Shown here: positions 1 to 6,361 of the stretch, one piece after another
How the letters are laid out: each line of letters starts with the position of its first letter
Numbering within the stretch: position 1 is the stretch's first letter
From: an uncultured Eubacteriales bacterium
GTDB taxonomy: Bacteria; Bacillota; Clostridia; Christensenellales; Aristaeellaceae
Assembly (NCBI GenBank): GCA_944353735.1
Contig: CALVPU010000211.1
Location: forward strand, 1-6,361
Reading direction: 5' to 3'
DNA: 6,361 nt
Notes under the pieces: generated by a model
What the model saw: the letters and a program-made list of their open reading frames with translations, nothing else
Databases searched by the model: none
What the model was told of the DNA's origin: nothing
Made by a program: the position numbers and the translations under genes

Positions 1-983
1 ACTTCTACGACGTCGGAACGGTCGGCATCGAGCACGCGCTGCTGCCCGAGCAGGGCATCGTCGGTCCGGGCGAGCTGATCGTCGGCGCGGACAGCCACAC
101 CTGCACCTACGGCGCGCTGGGCGCGTACTCCACCGGCATCGGCTCCACCGACATGGCTGCCGGCATGGCGTCGGGCGAGAACTGGTTCAAGGTGCCCTCG
201 GCGATTCAGGTCGTGCTCACGGGCAAGCTCCAGCCGTTCGTCAGCGGCAAGGACGTCATTTTGCATCTGATCGGCCTGATCGGCGTCGACGGCGCGCTGT
301 ACAAGTCCATCGAGTTCGCCGGCCCCGGCGTCGCCGAGCTTTCGATGGACGACCGCTTCACCATCGCCAACATGGCGATCGAGGCCGGCGGCAAGAACGG
401 CATCTTCCCCGTGGACGGCGTCACCCGCGCCTACCTCGAGGGCCGCTTCAACCGCCCGTATCAGGTCTACGAGGCCGACCCGGACGCCGAGTACGAGCGC
501 GTGGTGGAGATCGACCTGAGCGCGCTGAAGCCCACCGTGGCGCTGCCGCACCTGCCGAGCAACACGCGCACGATCGACGAGGCGAAGGGCCTGCCGATCC
601 AGCAGGCGGTCATCGGCTCCTGCACCAACGGTCGCATCTCCGACCTGCGCGCCGCCGCGGAGATCCTCAAGGGCCGCAAGGTCGCCGACAGCGTGCGCTG
701 CATCGTCATCCCGGCGACGCAGGAAATCTACCTGCAGTGCGTGCGCGAAGGGCTGACGGAGATCTTCATCGCGGCGGGCTGCGCCGTGTCCACGCCGACC
801 TGCGGGCCGTGTCTGGGCGGACACATGGGCTGCCTCGCCGCCGGCGAGCGCGCCGTCGCCACCACCAACCGCAACTTCGTCGGTCGCATGGGCCACGTCA
901 AGAGCGAGGTCGTGCTCGCCAGCCCGGCGGTCGCCGCGGCGAGCGCCGTCAAGGGCTGTCTGGCATCGCCCGCGGAACTGTGA
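1..983 (+). CDS. leuC: 3-isopropylmalate dehydratase large subunit, 5' end missing
   Basis: Large subunit of isopropylmalate isomerase, which with LeuD converts 2-isopropylmalate to 3-isopropylmalate in cytosolic leucine synthesis. The frame is open from base 3, so the gene enters from the left edge. About 326 residues are visible; the family has roughly 420, so about 90-95 N-terminal residues are missing. Aconitase-family signatures are clear: GADSHTCTYGALGA near the visible start, GSCTNGR with Cys at 621-623, and TCGPCLGGHMG with Cys codons at 801-803 and 810-812. These three Cys are the expected 4Fe-4S cluster ligands. The sequence resembles the shorter HacA-type LeuC rather than the longer proteobacterial form. 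It ends with TGA at 981-983, 18 nt before leuD, which supports the leucine assignment over homoaconitase, as does leuB further on. The first internal ATG (153) is not the start, because conserved family sequence continues upstream of it. Confidence 0.96.
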   Translation, partial: FYDVGTVGIEHALLPEQGIVGPGELIVGADSHTCTYGALGAYSTGIGSTDMAAGMASGENWFKVPSAIQVVLTGKLQPFVSGKDVILHLIGLIGVDGALYKSIEFAGPGVAELSMDDRFTIANMAIEAGGKNGIFPVDGVTRAYLEGRFNRPYQVYEADPDAEYERVVEIDLSALKPTVALPHLPSNTRTIDEAKGLPIQQAVIGSCTNGRISDLRAAAEILKGRKVADSVRCIVIPATQEIYLQCVREGLTEIFIAAGCAVSTPTCGPCLGGHMGCLAAGERAVATTNRNFVGRMGHVKSEVVLASPAVAAASAVKGCLASPAEL

Positions 984-1001
984 GAAGGAGGCTGAACGCA
1001 C

Positions 1002-1505
1002 ATGGTCACCGGTAAGGTCTACAAGTACGGCGACAACGTCGATACCGACGTCATCATCCCCGCGCGCTACTTAAACGCGCCCTCGCCGGAAGAGCTGGCG
1101 AAGCACTGCATGGAGGACATCGACCCCGGCTTCGCCGCCCGCGTGCAGCCCGGCGACATCATCGTCGGCGGCGCGAACTTCGGCTGCGGCTCGTCGCGCG
1201 AGCACGCGCCGATCGCCATTCGCGCCTGCGGCGTGCGCTGCGTCATCGCCGCCAGCTTCGCGCGCATCTTCTACCGCAACGCCATCAACATCGGCTTCCC
1301 GATCCTCGAGTGCCCCGAAGCGGCGCGGGCGGTCCAGAACGGCGACACGCTGTCGGTCGACTTCGCTTCCGGCGTCATCCGCGACGACACCACCGGCGAG
1401 ACGTTTCAGGCGGCGGCGTTCCCGCCGTTCATCCAGCGCATCATCGAGCACGACGGCCTGCTGCCCTACCTGAAGGCGCGCATGGACGCCGGGGAGGTCC
1501 GATAA
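1002..1505 (+). CDS. leuD: 3-isopropylmalate dehydratase small subunit
   Basis: Small (swivel-domain) subunit that pairs with LeuC to form isopropylmalate isomerase. The product is 167 residues, matching the usual 160-170 of stand-alone LeuD. The N-terminus carries DNVDTDVIIPARYLN, and residues 59-68 read NFGCGSSREH, the conserved substrate-binding loop of the family. A later block, SFARIFYRNAINIGFPILE, is also typical. The start is well supported: GAAGGAGG lies at 984-991, ten bases before ATG 1002, in the short gap after leuC. The gene ends with TAA at 1503-1505, one base before the leuB ATG, so translation of the two is probably coupled. No truncation or missing key residue is seen. Confidence 0.97.
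   Translation: MVTGKVYKYGDNVDTDVIIPARYLNAPSPEELAKHCMEDIDPGFAARVQPGDIIVGGANFGCGSSREHAPIAIRACGVRCVIAASFARIFYRNAINIGFPILECPEAARAVQNGDTLSVDFASGVIRDDTTGETFQAAAFPPFIQRIIEHDGLLPYLKARMDAGEVR
1493..1498 (+). promoter_or_regulatory. Ribosome binding site of leuB inside the end of leuD
   Basis: GGAGGT lies within the last codons of leuD, eight bases before the leuB ATG at 1507. Ribosomes finishing leuD would cover it, which supports translational coupling of the two genes and the chosen leuB start. Confidence 0.7.
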
Positions 1506-1506
1506 C

Positions 1507-2577
1507 ATGAACTACGAAATCGCACTCGTGCGGGGCGACGGCATCTGCCTCGAGACCGTCGACAGCGCCGTGCGCGTGCTCGAGCGCGTCGGCGAGACGT
1601 CCGGTCACCGCTTCCACACCACGCCCTATCTGGCGGGCGGCTGCGCCATCGACGCCTGCGGCGTCCCGCTGCCGGAGGAGACCGTGCGCGGCTGCCTCGC
1701 CAGCGACAGCGTGCTGCTCGGCGCGGTCGGCGGACCCAAGTGGGACGGCATGCCCGGCGACCGCCGCCCGGAAAAGGCGCTGCTGGGGCTGCGCAGCGCG
1801 CTGGGGCTGTACACGAACCTGCGCCCGGCAAAATTGTACGCGCCGCTGCGCGATTCCTGCCCGCTGCGCGCCGACATCGTCGCCGAAGGCTTCGACCTGA
1901 TGATGGTGCGCGAGCTGACCGGCGGCATCTACTTCGGCGAGCGCGGCAGGCGCGAGGGCACGTACGGCCCCGAGGCGTACGACACCGAGGCGTATTCCGT
2001 CATGGAGGTGGAGCGCATCGCCCGCGCCGCGTTCGACGCCGCGCGCAAGCGCCGCCGCCACGTGACCTCGATCGACAAGGCCAACGTGCTGGAAACCTCG
2101 CGGCTGTGGCGCGAGACGGTGCGCCGCGTGGCGGAGGAATATCCGGACGTGACGCTCGAGAACATGCTGGTGGACAACGCCGCCATGCAGCTGGTGCGGC
2201 GTCCGTCGCAGTTCGACGTGGTCGTCACCAGCAACATGTTCGGCGACATCCTCTCCGACGAGGCCAGCCAGATCACCGGCTCCATCGGCCTGCTGCCCAG
2301 CGCCTCGCTCGGCGCGACGAAGCGCGGCCTGTACGAGCCGATTCACGGCTCCGCGCCGGACATCGCCGGTCAGGACCGCGCGAACCCCATCGCCACCATC
2401 CTCTCCGCCGCGATGATGCTGCGCTATTCGTTCGACCTGACCGAGGAGGCGGACCGCATCGAGCGCGCCGTCGATTCGGCGCTCGCCGACGGCCTGCGCA
2501 CCGCGGACATCGCCGCGCCCGGCGCGCCGGCGCTCGGCTGCCGCGCCATGGCAGACGCCATTCTCGCCCGCCTCTGA
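1507..2577 (+). CDS. leuB: 3-isopropylmalate dehydrogenase
   Basis: NAD-dependent enzyme that oxidises and decarboxylates 3-isopropylmalate to 2-ketoisocaproate in leucine synthesis. The 356-residue length is normal for LeuB. Visible family residues include the LRSALGLYTNLRP block with its two substrate-binding Arg, R135 in MMVREL, Y142 in TGGIYFGE, K191 in SIDKANVLE, and D223, D247 and D251 in VDNAAMQ and FGDILSDEAS, which hold the catalytic base and metal ligands. HGSAPDIAGQDRANP supplies the NAD-binding loop. The GGPKWD segment and the leuCD neighbours argue for LeuB over isocitrate or tartrate dehydrogenase. One oddity is the N-terminal strand-loop: it reads LVRGDGICLETV (residues 7-18), where the family usually has a PGDGIGPE core. 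The rest is intact, so an active enzyme is still likely. It starts one base after leuD stops. Confidence 0.95.
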   Translation: MNYEIALVRGDGICLETVDSAVRVLERVGETSGHRFHTTPYLAGGCAIDACGVPLPEETVRGCLASDSVLLGAVGGPKWDGMPGDRRPEKALLGLRSALGLYTNLRPAKLYAPLRDSCPLRADIVAEGFDLMMVRELTGGIYFGERGRREGTYGPEAYDTEAYSVMEVERIARAAFDAARKRRRHVTSIDKANVLETSRLWRETVRRVAEEYPDVTLENMLVDNAAMQLVRRPSQFDVVVTSNMFGDILSDEASQITGSIGLLPSASLGATKRGLYEPIHGSAPDIAGQDRANPIATILSAAMMLRYSFDLTEEADRIERAVDSALADGLRTADIAAPGAPALGCRAMADAILARL

Positions 2578-2668
2578 GCCTCCGCGCGCACAGGTATTCG
2601 AGGAGGCCGCGCTTCAAGGAATCCGAATCTCCGGTGAAAGCGCCCGGGAATGCGGTCGTTTGAACCGG

Positions 2669-2739
2669 TACTGCGGCGGATTCTTCCCCCCTGTGGCAGG
2701 CATTTCACTGTACTGCGGCGGGCTTTCCCGCCCTGCGGC
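2669..2739. repeat. Two-copy direct repeat with a 42-nt period, each copy a small hairpin
   Basis: The copies span 2669-2697 and 2711-2739. Both begin TACTGCGGCGG and match at 23 of 29 positions by eye; five of the six mismatches are transitions. In the second copy GGCGGG (2717-2722) pairs perfectly with CCCGCC (2727-2732) around a CTTT loop. In the first, GGCGGA (2675-2680) faces TCCCCC (2685-2690) around TTCT and keeps five of six pairs, with the loop-closing G:C replaced by A:T. The repeat sits in the 249-nt gap between leuB and the ATPase gene. It can be read in frame with the ATPase as a VLRR-PPCG repeat, but no ribosome site supports translation. Its function is unknown. Confidence 0.7.
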
Positions 2740-2772
2740 GTGAACGGCCCGCGCTTTCTTCCAAACCGCCCC

Positions 2773-2803
2773 GCGCGCCGCCGCCCATGTGCCGGCGGCG
2801 CGC
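2773..2803. other. Perfect 11-bp GC-rich stem-loop upstream of the ATPase gene
   Basis: GCGCGCCGCCG (2773-2783) and CGGCGGCGCGC (2793-2803) are exact reverse complements separated by nine bases. The stem is entirely G:C and would be very stable in RNA. It ends 23 nt before the proposed ATPase start. No T-run follows on either strand, so it is not a classical intrinsic terminator. It could end the leu transcript in a Rho- or structure-dependent way, protect an mRNA end, or limit ribosome access. Chance is less improbable here than in AT-rich DNA because of the base composition. Confidence 0.6.
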
Positions 2804-2826
2804 TCCAAATCCTTCGCAAAGCTGGG

Positions 2827-4143
2827 ATGGCATTGTATCGCGAAACCTCACAACTGCTGCTCTACGGCGACCTCGGCGCGGACAGCATCCTCGCGCGGCT
2901 GGCGGGCATCTTCTATGACTGGGAGCACCGCCGGGGCGAAAAGCCGGCGCTGGTGCGGCGCATCTACGACGAGGTCAAGCGCCTGCTCGATCTGGCGACG
3001 CTGTACGGCTTCGACCAGAACCTCTGGCACGACTACCTGACGTTCGTGCTCATCACCAACGAAAATTCCTTCAGCCTCACCTGCGAGCGCGCCGGCGCGG
3101 CGGACGGCTCGGTCAACCGCTTCGCGAAGGCCGACTTCGCCGCCTTCAAGCGGCTGTTCGACTTCGACTTCGGGCCCATCGAGCGCGACCTCGGCATCGA
3201 CTGCTTCAGCGTGCTGACCCACTACCGCGCCATTCCCAAGAAGGCGCAGATGTACTACCGCGCCGTCAGCGAGCGCGTCCGCGCCCTCAGCGACGCCATC
3301 GACCGCGCGCGCGGCGCCGATCAGGTCTTTGACCTCGTGACCGCGCACTACCGCGACTGGGGCGTGGGCATGTTCGGCTTAAGCCGCGCCTTCCGCGTGC
3401 GCGCGGCGGACGGCGGCGTGCGCTTCGAGGCGATCAACAACCTCGACGACGTCACGCTCGACGACCTCATCGGCTACGAGCTGCAAAAGGCGGAGCTGCG
3501 CGCCAACACCGCCGCCTTCGTCGCCGGCCGCGGCTGCAACAACATGCTGCTCTACGGCGACGCCGGCACCGGCAAGTCCACCTCCGTCAAGGCGATCCTC
3601 AACGAGTTCGCCGCGCAGGGCCTGCGCATGATCGAGATCTACAAGCACCAGTTCCCGCTGCTGGGCGACGTCATCGCCCAGATCAAGCGCCGCGGCTACC
3701 GCTTCATGATCTTCATCGACGACCTCTCCTTCGAGGAGCACGAGGTCGAATACAAGTTCCTCAAGGCGGTCATCGAGGGCGGCGTGGAGACGCGCCCGGA
3801 CAACGTGCTCATCTGCGCGACCTCCAACCGCCGCCACCTCGTGCGCGAGACGTGGGCGGACCGCGGCGACATGGAGCGCAGCGGCGACGTCCACCGCTCC
3901 GACACCATGGAGGAGAAATTGTCGCTCGCCGCGCGCTTCGGCTGCGCGATCAACTATTCCAACCCCGACCGCAGGCAGTACCACGCCATCGTGCGCGGCA
4001 TCGCCCGCCGCAGCGGGCTGGACCCCGACGATCCGGCGCTGATCGCCGAAGCGAACAAGTGGGAGCTGCGCCACGGCGGCGTCTCCGGACGCACCGCGCA
4101 GCAGTTCATCAACTGCATCTCCGGTCGCCGGAGCCAGAAATAG
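2827..4143 (+). CDS. AAA+ ATPase of the DUF815 family, function unknown
   Basis: A 438-residue predicted cytosolic ATPase. The N-terminal half (about 1-220) has no motif I can name. The C-terminal AAA+ core has a Walker A, GDAGTGKS at residues 244-251 with Lys 250; a Walker B, FIDDLSFE with Asp 298 and 299; a sensor-1 Asn 334 in CATSNRRHL; and a likely sensor-2 Arg 422 in GVSGRTAQQF. The block around GDMERSGDVHRSDTMEEKLSL is typical of DUF815 proteins. No transmembrane segment or signal peptide is evident. I place the start at ATG 2827 (MALYRETSQ) because the in-frame stretch from 2650 is rich in Pro, Arg and Cys, consists partly of a DNA repeat, and lacks a ribosome site. The chosen start also has only a weak purine stretch (GGG directly before ATG), so the exact start is uncertain. 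The gene ends 33 nt before ilvA and may head that transcript. Its substrate is not known. Confidence 0.88.
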   Translation: MALYRETSQLLLYGDLGADSILARLAGIFYDWEHRRGEKPALVRRIYDEVKRLLDLATLYGFDQNLWHDYLTFVLITNENSFSLTCERAGAADGSVNRFAKADFAAFKRLFDFDFGPIERDLGIDCFSVLTHYRAIPKKAQMYYRAVSERVRALSDAIDRARGADQVFDLVTAHYRDWGVGMFGLSRAFRVRAADGGVRFEAINNLDDVTLDDLIGYELQKAELRANTAAFVAGRGCNNMLLYGDAGTGKSTSVKAILNEFAAQGLRMIEIYKHQFPLLGDVIAQIKRRGYRFMIFIDDLSFEEHEVEYKFLKAVIEGGVETRPDNVLICATSNRRHLVRETWADRGDMERSGDVHRSDTMEEKLSLAARFGCAINYSNPDRRQYHAIVRGIARRSGLDPDDPALIAEANKWELRHGGVSGRTAQQFINCISGRRSQK

Positions 4144-4162
4144 CGTCCTTTGCGCCAAAGAG

Positions 4163-4168
4163 AGAGGG
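4163..4168 (+). promoter_or_regulatory. Ribosome binding site deciding the ilvA start
   Basis: AGAGGG lies eight bases before ATG 4177. It favours that start over the in-frame TTG at 4150, which would add only nine residues (mostly Arg, Gln and Glu) encoded by the ribosome site itself. Confidence 0.7.
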
Positions 4169-4176
4169 AAAGACAA

Positions 4177-5373
4177 ATGGTTACGCTCGACAAGATCTAT
4201 CACGCCGCGTTCGTGCTCAAGCCCGTCGCCCGCAAGACCGACCTGATCCACGCGCCGAACCTCAAGTGCGACAACGCCATCTACCTCAAGACCGAAAACC
4301 TGCAGCTCACCGGCAGCTTCAAGCTGCGCGGCGCCTATTACAAGATCAGCCAGCTGACGCAGGCGCAGCGCGACGCCGGCATCGTCGCCTGTTCCGCCGG
4401 CAACCACGCGCAGGGCGTGGCGCTGGCGGCGTCGCGCATGGGCATCCGCAGCGTGGTCTGCATGCCCGACGGCGCGCCGATTTCCAAGGTCGAAGCCACC
4501 AAGGCGCTCGGGGCGGAGGTCTGTCTGGTCGCCGGCGCCTACGACGACGCCTACAGCTACGCCCGCAAGCTCCAGGAGGAGACCGGCATGACGTTCATCC
4601 ACCCGTTCGACGACGATGAAGTCATCGCCGGACAGGGCACCATCGGGCTGGAGATCCTCGACCAGCTCGCCGACGTCGACGCCGTGGTCTGCCCCATCGG
4701 CGGCGGCGGGCTGATCTCCGGCGTCGCCTACGCGGTCAAGAGCCTGAACCCCAACGTCAAGGTCTACGGCGTGCAGGCGGAGAACGCGCCCAGCATGGCG
4801 GAGAGCCTGCGCCGCGGCGAGGGCATCACGCTCGACACCGTCGCCACCTTCGCCGACGGCATCGCCGTCAAGCATCCCGGCGACACCACGCTCGCCATCG
4901 TGCGCGACTACGTCGACGCGGTGGTCACCGTCTCCGAGGACGAAATCGCCGCCGCCATCCTCGCGCTGATGGAGAAGCAGAAGCTCGTCGCCGAGGGCGC
5001 GGGCGCGGTCAGCGTCGCCGCGGCGCTGTTTGGCAAGCTGCCGGTGCAGGGCAAGAAGGTCGTCTGCATCGTCTCCGGCGGCAACATCGACGTCAACATC
5101 CTCTCGCGCGTCATCACCCGCGGCCTCGTCACCGCCGGGCGCAACACCACGCTGCAGATCGCGCTCGAGGACAAGCCCGGTCAGCTGCTCGGCGTCAGCC
5201 GCATCGTCTCCGAGTGCGGCGCGAACGTCATCAGCGTCCACTACGAGCCCAGCAGCGCGAACATGGCCGTCACCAGCTGCTTCATCACCATCGGCATGGA
5301 GACGCGCGATTTCGAGCAGATCGCCGAGATTCGCCGCCGCCTGACCGAATCCGGCTTCCAGATCGTCAACTGA
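4177..5373 (+). CDS. ilvA: Threonine ammonia-lyase (threonine dehydratase), medium form with ACT domain
   Basis: PLP-dependent cytosolic enzyme that deaminates L-threonine to 2-ketobutyrate and ammonia, normally the first step toward isoleucine. The product is 398 residues, the usual size of the one-ACT-domain form. The fold-II PLP core shows GSFKLRGA with the Schiff-base Lys 49, SAGNHAQG with Asn 76, the phosphate-binding GGGGLI loop at about 175-180, and VSGGNID with Ser 300. A C-terminal ACT domain runs from about residue 326 (LQIALEDKPGQLLGVSR) to the end and is the likely site of allosteric control. This length class includes both biosynthetic and catabolic (TdcB-like) enzymes, so the effector cannot be told from sequence. 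The nearby leu genes favour a biosynthetic role. It lies 33 nt after the ATPase gene and 11 nt before the acetyltransferase gene, suggesting one transcript. Confidence 0.94.
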   Translation: MVTLDKIYHAAFVLKPVARKTDLIHAPNLKCDNAIYLKTENLQLTGSFKLRGAYYKISQLTQAQRDAGIVACSAGNHAQGVALAASRMGIRSVVCMPDGAPISKVEATKALGAEVCLVAGAYDDAYSYARKLQEETGMTFIHPFDDDEVIAGQGTIGLEILDQLADVDAVVCPIGGGGLISGVAYAVKSLNPNVKVYGVQAENAPSMAESLRRGEGITLDTVATFADGIAVKHPGDTTLAIVRDYVDAVVTVSEDEIAAAILALMEKQKLVAEGAGAVSVAAALFGKLPVQGKKVVCIVSGGNIDVNILSRVITRGLVTAGRNTTLQIALEDKPGQLLGVSRIVSECGANVISVHYEPSSANMAVTSCFITIGMETRDFEQIAEIRRRLTESGFQIVN

Positions 5374-5380
5374 GGGAGGA
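5374..5380 (+). promoter_or_regulatory. Ribosome binding site deciding the AAC(3)-like start
   Basis: GGGAGGA directly follows the ilvA stop codon and lies four bases before ATG 5385. It fixes the start there rather than at an upstream in-frame ATG (5214) that lies inside ilvA. Confidence 0.8.
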
Positions 5381-5384
5381 TTCC

Positions 5385-6161
5385 ATGCACACGCTCCGCC
5401 AGCTTCAGGCCGACCTGCGCGCGCTCGGCGTGCGCCCGGGCGGCGCGCTGCTGATGCACAGCTCTTACAGGTCGCTCGGCGGCGTCGAGGACGGCGCGGC
5501 GGGCTTCTTCCGCGCGCTCATCGACCTGCTCGGCGACGGCACGCTCGTTCTGCCGGCGCTGTCCTACCGCGACGTGCGCCCGGATCAGCTGCGGTTCGAC
5601 GCGCTCCAAACGCCGTCGTGCGTCGGCTACCTGCCGGAATTCTTCCGCACGCAGGTGCCGGGCGTGCGCCGCAGCCTCCATCCGACGCATTCCTGCTGCG
5701 CGCTGGGACGCGGCGCCGCGGCGCTCATCGCCGGTCACGAGCTCGACGAAACGCCGGTGGGCGCGCATTCGCCGTTTGCCAGACTGCCCGAGCTGGGCGG
5801 CTGGATCCTGATGCTCGGCTGCAGCGCCGACCGCAACACCTCCATGCACGGCGTCGAGGAGACCGTCGAGCCGCCCTACCTGCTCGACCGCAGCGCACGC
5901 ATCCCCTACGTGCTGCGCGCGCCGGACGGTCGCGAGATTCCGCGCCCATCCATCCCCCACAACTTCCGCTGGCAGGGCAAATTCTGCGCCCAGCGCTATG
6001 CCCGCGTGCTGGAGATGCTGCCGCCGCAGGCGCTGCGCCGCGGCAGGGTTCTCGACGCGGACTGCGTGCTGATGCGCGCCGACGCCGTGTGGGCGGCGGG
6101 CAGGCGGGCGCTGGAAAGGGACCCCTTCTGCTTCGTCGACCTCGTCGACGGAGAGGAATAG
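5385..6161 (+). CDS. AAC(3)-family N-acetyltransferase
   Basis: A 258-residue protein of the Antibiotic_NAT (aminoglycoside 3-N-acetyltransferase) family, which transfers acetyl from acetyl-CoA to an amine. Family blocks occur in order: LLMHSSYRSLGG with His 25; GDGTLVLPALSY; TPSCVGYLPEFFR; RRSLHPTHS with His 99 and His 102; SPFARLPELGGWILMLG; and NTSMHGVEE with His 155 and Glu 158, where the family's conserved active-site His and Glu are expected. The protein looks complete and slightly short for the family (about 255-285). No signal peptide is evident. It begins 11 nt after ilvA, so it is probably co-expressed with it. Members range from true gentamicin-type resistance enzymes to chromosomal proteins with little or no aminoglycoside activity. 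The housekeeping context and the absence of mobile-element sequence favour an intrinsic enzyme of unknown substrate. Resistance should not be assumed. Confidence 0.9.
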   Translation: MHTLRQLQADLRALGVRPGGALLMHSSYRSLGGVEDGAAGFFRALIDLLGDGTLVLPALSYRDVRPDQLRFDALQTPSCVGYLPEFFRTQVPGVRRSLHPTHSCCALGRGAAALIAGHELDETPVGAHSPFARLPELGGWILMLGCSADRNTSMHGVEETVEPPYLLDRSARIPYVLRAPDGREIPRPSIPHNFRWQGKFCAQRYARVLEMLPPQALRRGRVLDADCVLMRADAVWAAGRRALERDPFCFVDLVDGEE

Positions 6162-6361
6162 CGCCGCGGATCTCGCTATGGACGGGCAGACGCGCCGCGC
6201 CGTTGCCGCGACGATTTGCCATTGACCGGCATCGCGCCGGACCGCGCTAGGGTCGGACAAATGCGCCGCGCCGTGTCGCAACGATTTGATACCGACCGCA
6301 TCGCGCCGGACCGCGCTAGGGTCGGACAAATGCGCCGCGCCGTGTCGCGACGATTTGATAC
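6162..6361. repeat. Tandem array of a 69-nt structured repeat, running off the window
   Basis: No gene is seen here. Bases 6231-6292 and 6300-6361 match at 61 of 62 positions, the one difference being A versus G at 6280/6349, giving a 69-nt period. A diverged copy precedes them from about 6162 to 6230, just after the stop codon of the acetyltransferase gene. Within a unit, GGTCGG (6251-6256) can pair with CCGACC (6292-6297) and CAAAT (6258-6262) with ATTTG (6284-6288). In the last copy an inner CGCG (6336-6339) pairs with CGCG (6346-6349) around CCGTGT. The array continues past the right edge, so copy number and far flank are unknown. Units adjoin without spacers, unlike CRISPR. Confidence 0.85.

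Noticed and set aside
2578..2607. A terminator after leuB from GCCTCC (2578-2583) and GGAGGC (2602-2607).
   Set aside because: The stem is only 6 bp with an 18-nt loop and no T-run follows, so chance is likely in GC-rich DNA.
2655..2690. A promoter for the ATPase gene from TTGAAC at 2660-2665.
   Set aside because: No acceptable -10 box lies about 17 bases downstream; the region there is C-rich.
2650..2826. An N-terminal extension of the ATPase from ATG 2650, adding 59 residues.
   Set aside because: It has no ribosome site, unusual Pro/Arg/Cys-rich composition, and consists partly of a DNA repeat and a stem-loop. It is kept as a minor alternative only.
4144..4176. A riboswitch or T-box leader controlling ilvA.
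   Set aside because: The gap is only 33 nt and is mostly ribosome binding site, too short for such a leader. Any leader for the leu genes would lie outside the window.
3379..5241. A 620-codon open frame on the minus strand, opposite the ATPase gene and ilvA.
   Set aside because: Its composition (Asp, Ala, Val, Gly, Arg runs) is the usual mirror of GC-rich genes with G/C third positions, and it shows no recognisable domain. The opposite strand holds two clear protein families.
6162..6361. A CRISPR array.
   Set aside because: The near-identical unit covers the entire 69-nt period, leaving no variable spacers, and no cas gene is nearby.

Overview
The window is about 6.4 kb of very GC-rich DNA, densely packed with genes that all read on the + strand. 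It carries the end of a leucine-biosynthesis operon (leuC, cut by the left edge, then leuD and leuB), an AAA+ ATPase of the DUF815 type, a threonine ammonia-lyase (ilvA type), an AAC(3)-family acetyltransferase, and a right-hand non-coding end made of structured tandem repeats. The protein sequences (HacA-like separate LeuC and LeuD, a DUF815 ATPase, a medium-form threonine ammonia-lyase with one ACT domain) and the AGGAGG-like ribosome sites fit a high-GC member of the Firmicutes/Clostridia. That assignment is inference; no rRNA or other marker is present.

Bases 1-2577 hold leuC-leuD-leuB, with gaps of 18 and 1 nt. They encode the two subunits of isopropylmalate isomerase and 3-isopropylmalate dehydrogenase, which carry out the last enzyme-catalysed steps to 2-ketoisocaproate. 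Bases 2578-2826 are non-coding. They contain a two-copy repeat with a 42-nt period, whose copies each form a small hairpin, and then a perfect 11-bp GC-rich stem-loop just before the ATPase gene. Either could mark the end of the leu transcript or a control point, but there is no T-tract.

Bases 2827-6161 hold the ATPase gene, ilvA and the AAC(3)-like gene, with gaps of 33 and 11 nt, so they look co-transcribed. Threonine ammonia-lyase makes 2-ketobutyrate, the entry to isoleucine synthesis, so the neighbourhood has a branched-chain amino acid theme. The ATPase and acetyltransferase have no evident role in that pathway.

Bases 6162-6361 contain three copies of a 69-nt unit, the first diverged and the last cut by the window edge. 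Each copy can fold into a long stem-loop, and the differences between copies largely keep the pairing. This array and the smaller repeat before the ATPase gene are the most unusual items here. No mobile element, CRISPR array, tRNA or rRNA was seen, and nothing that clearly forms a new multi-gene system.
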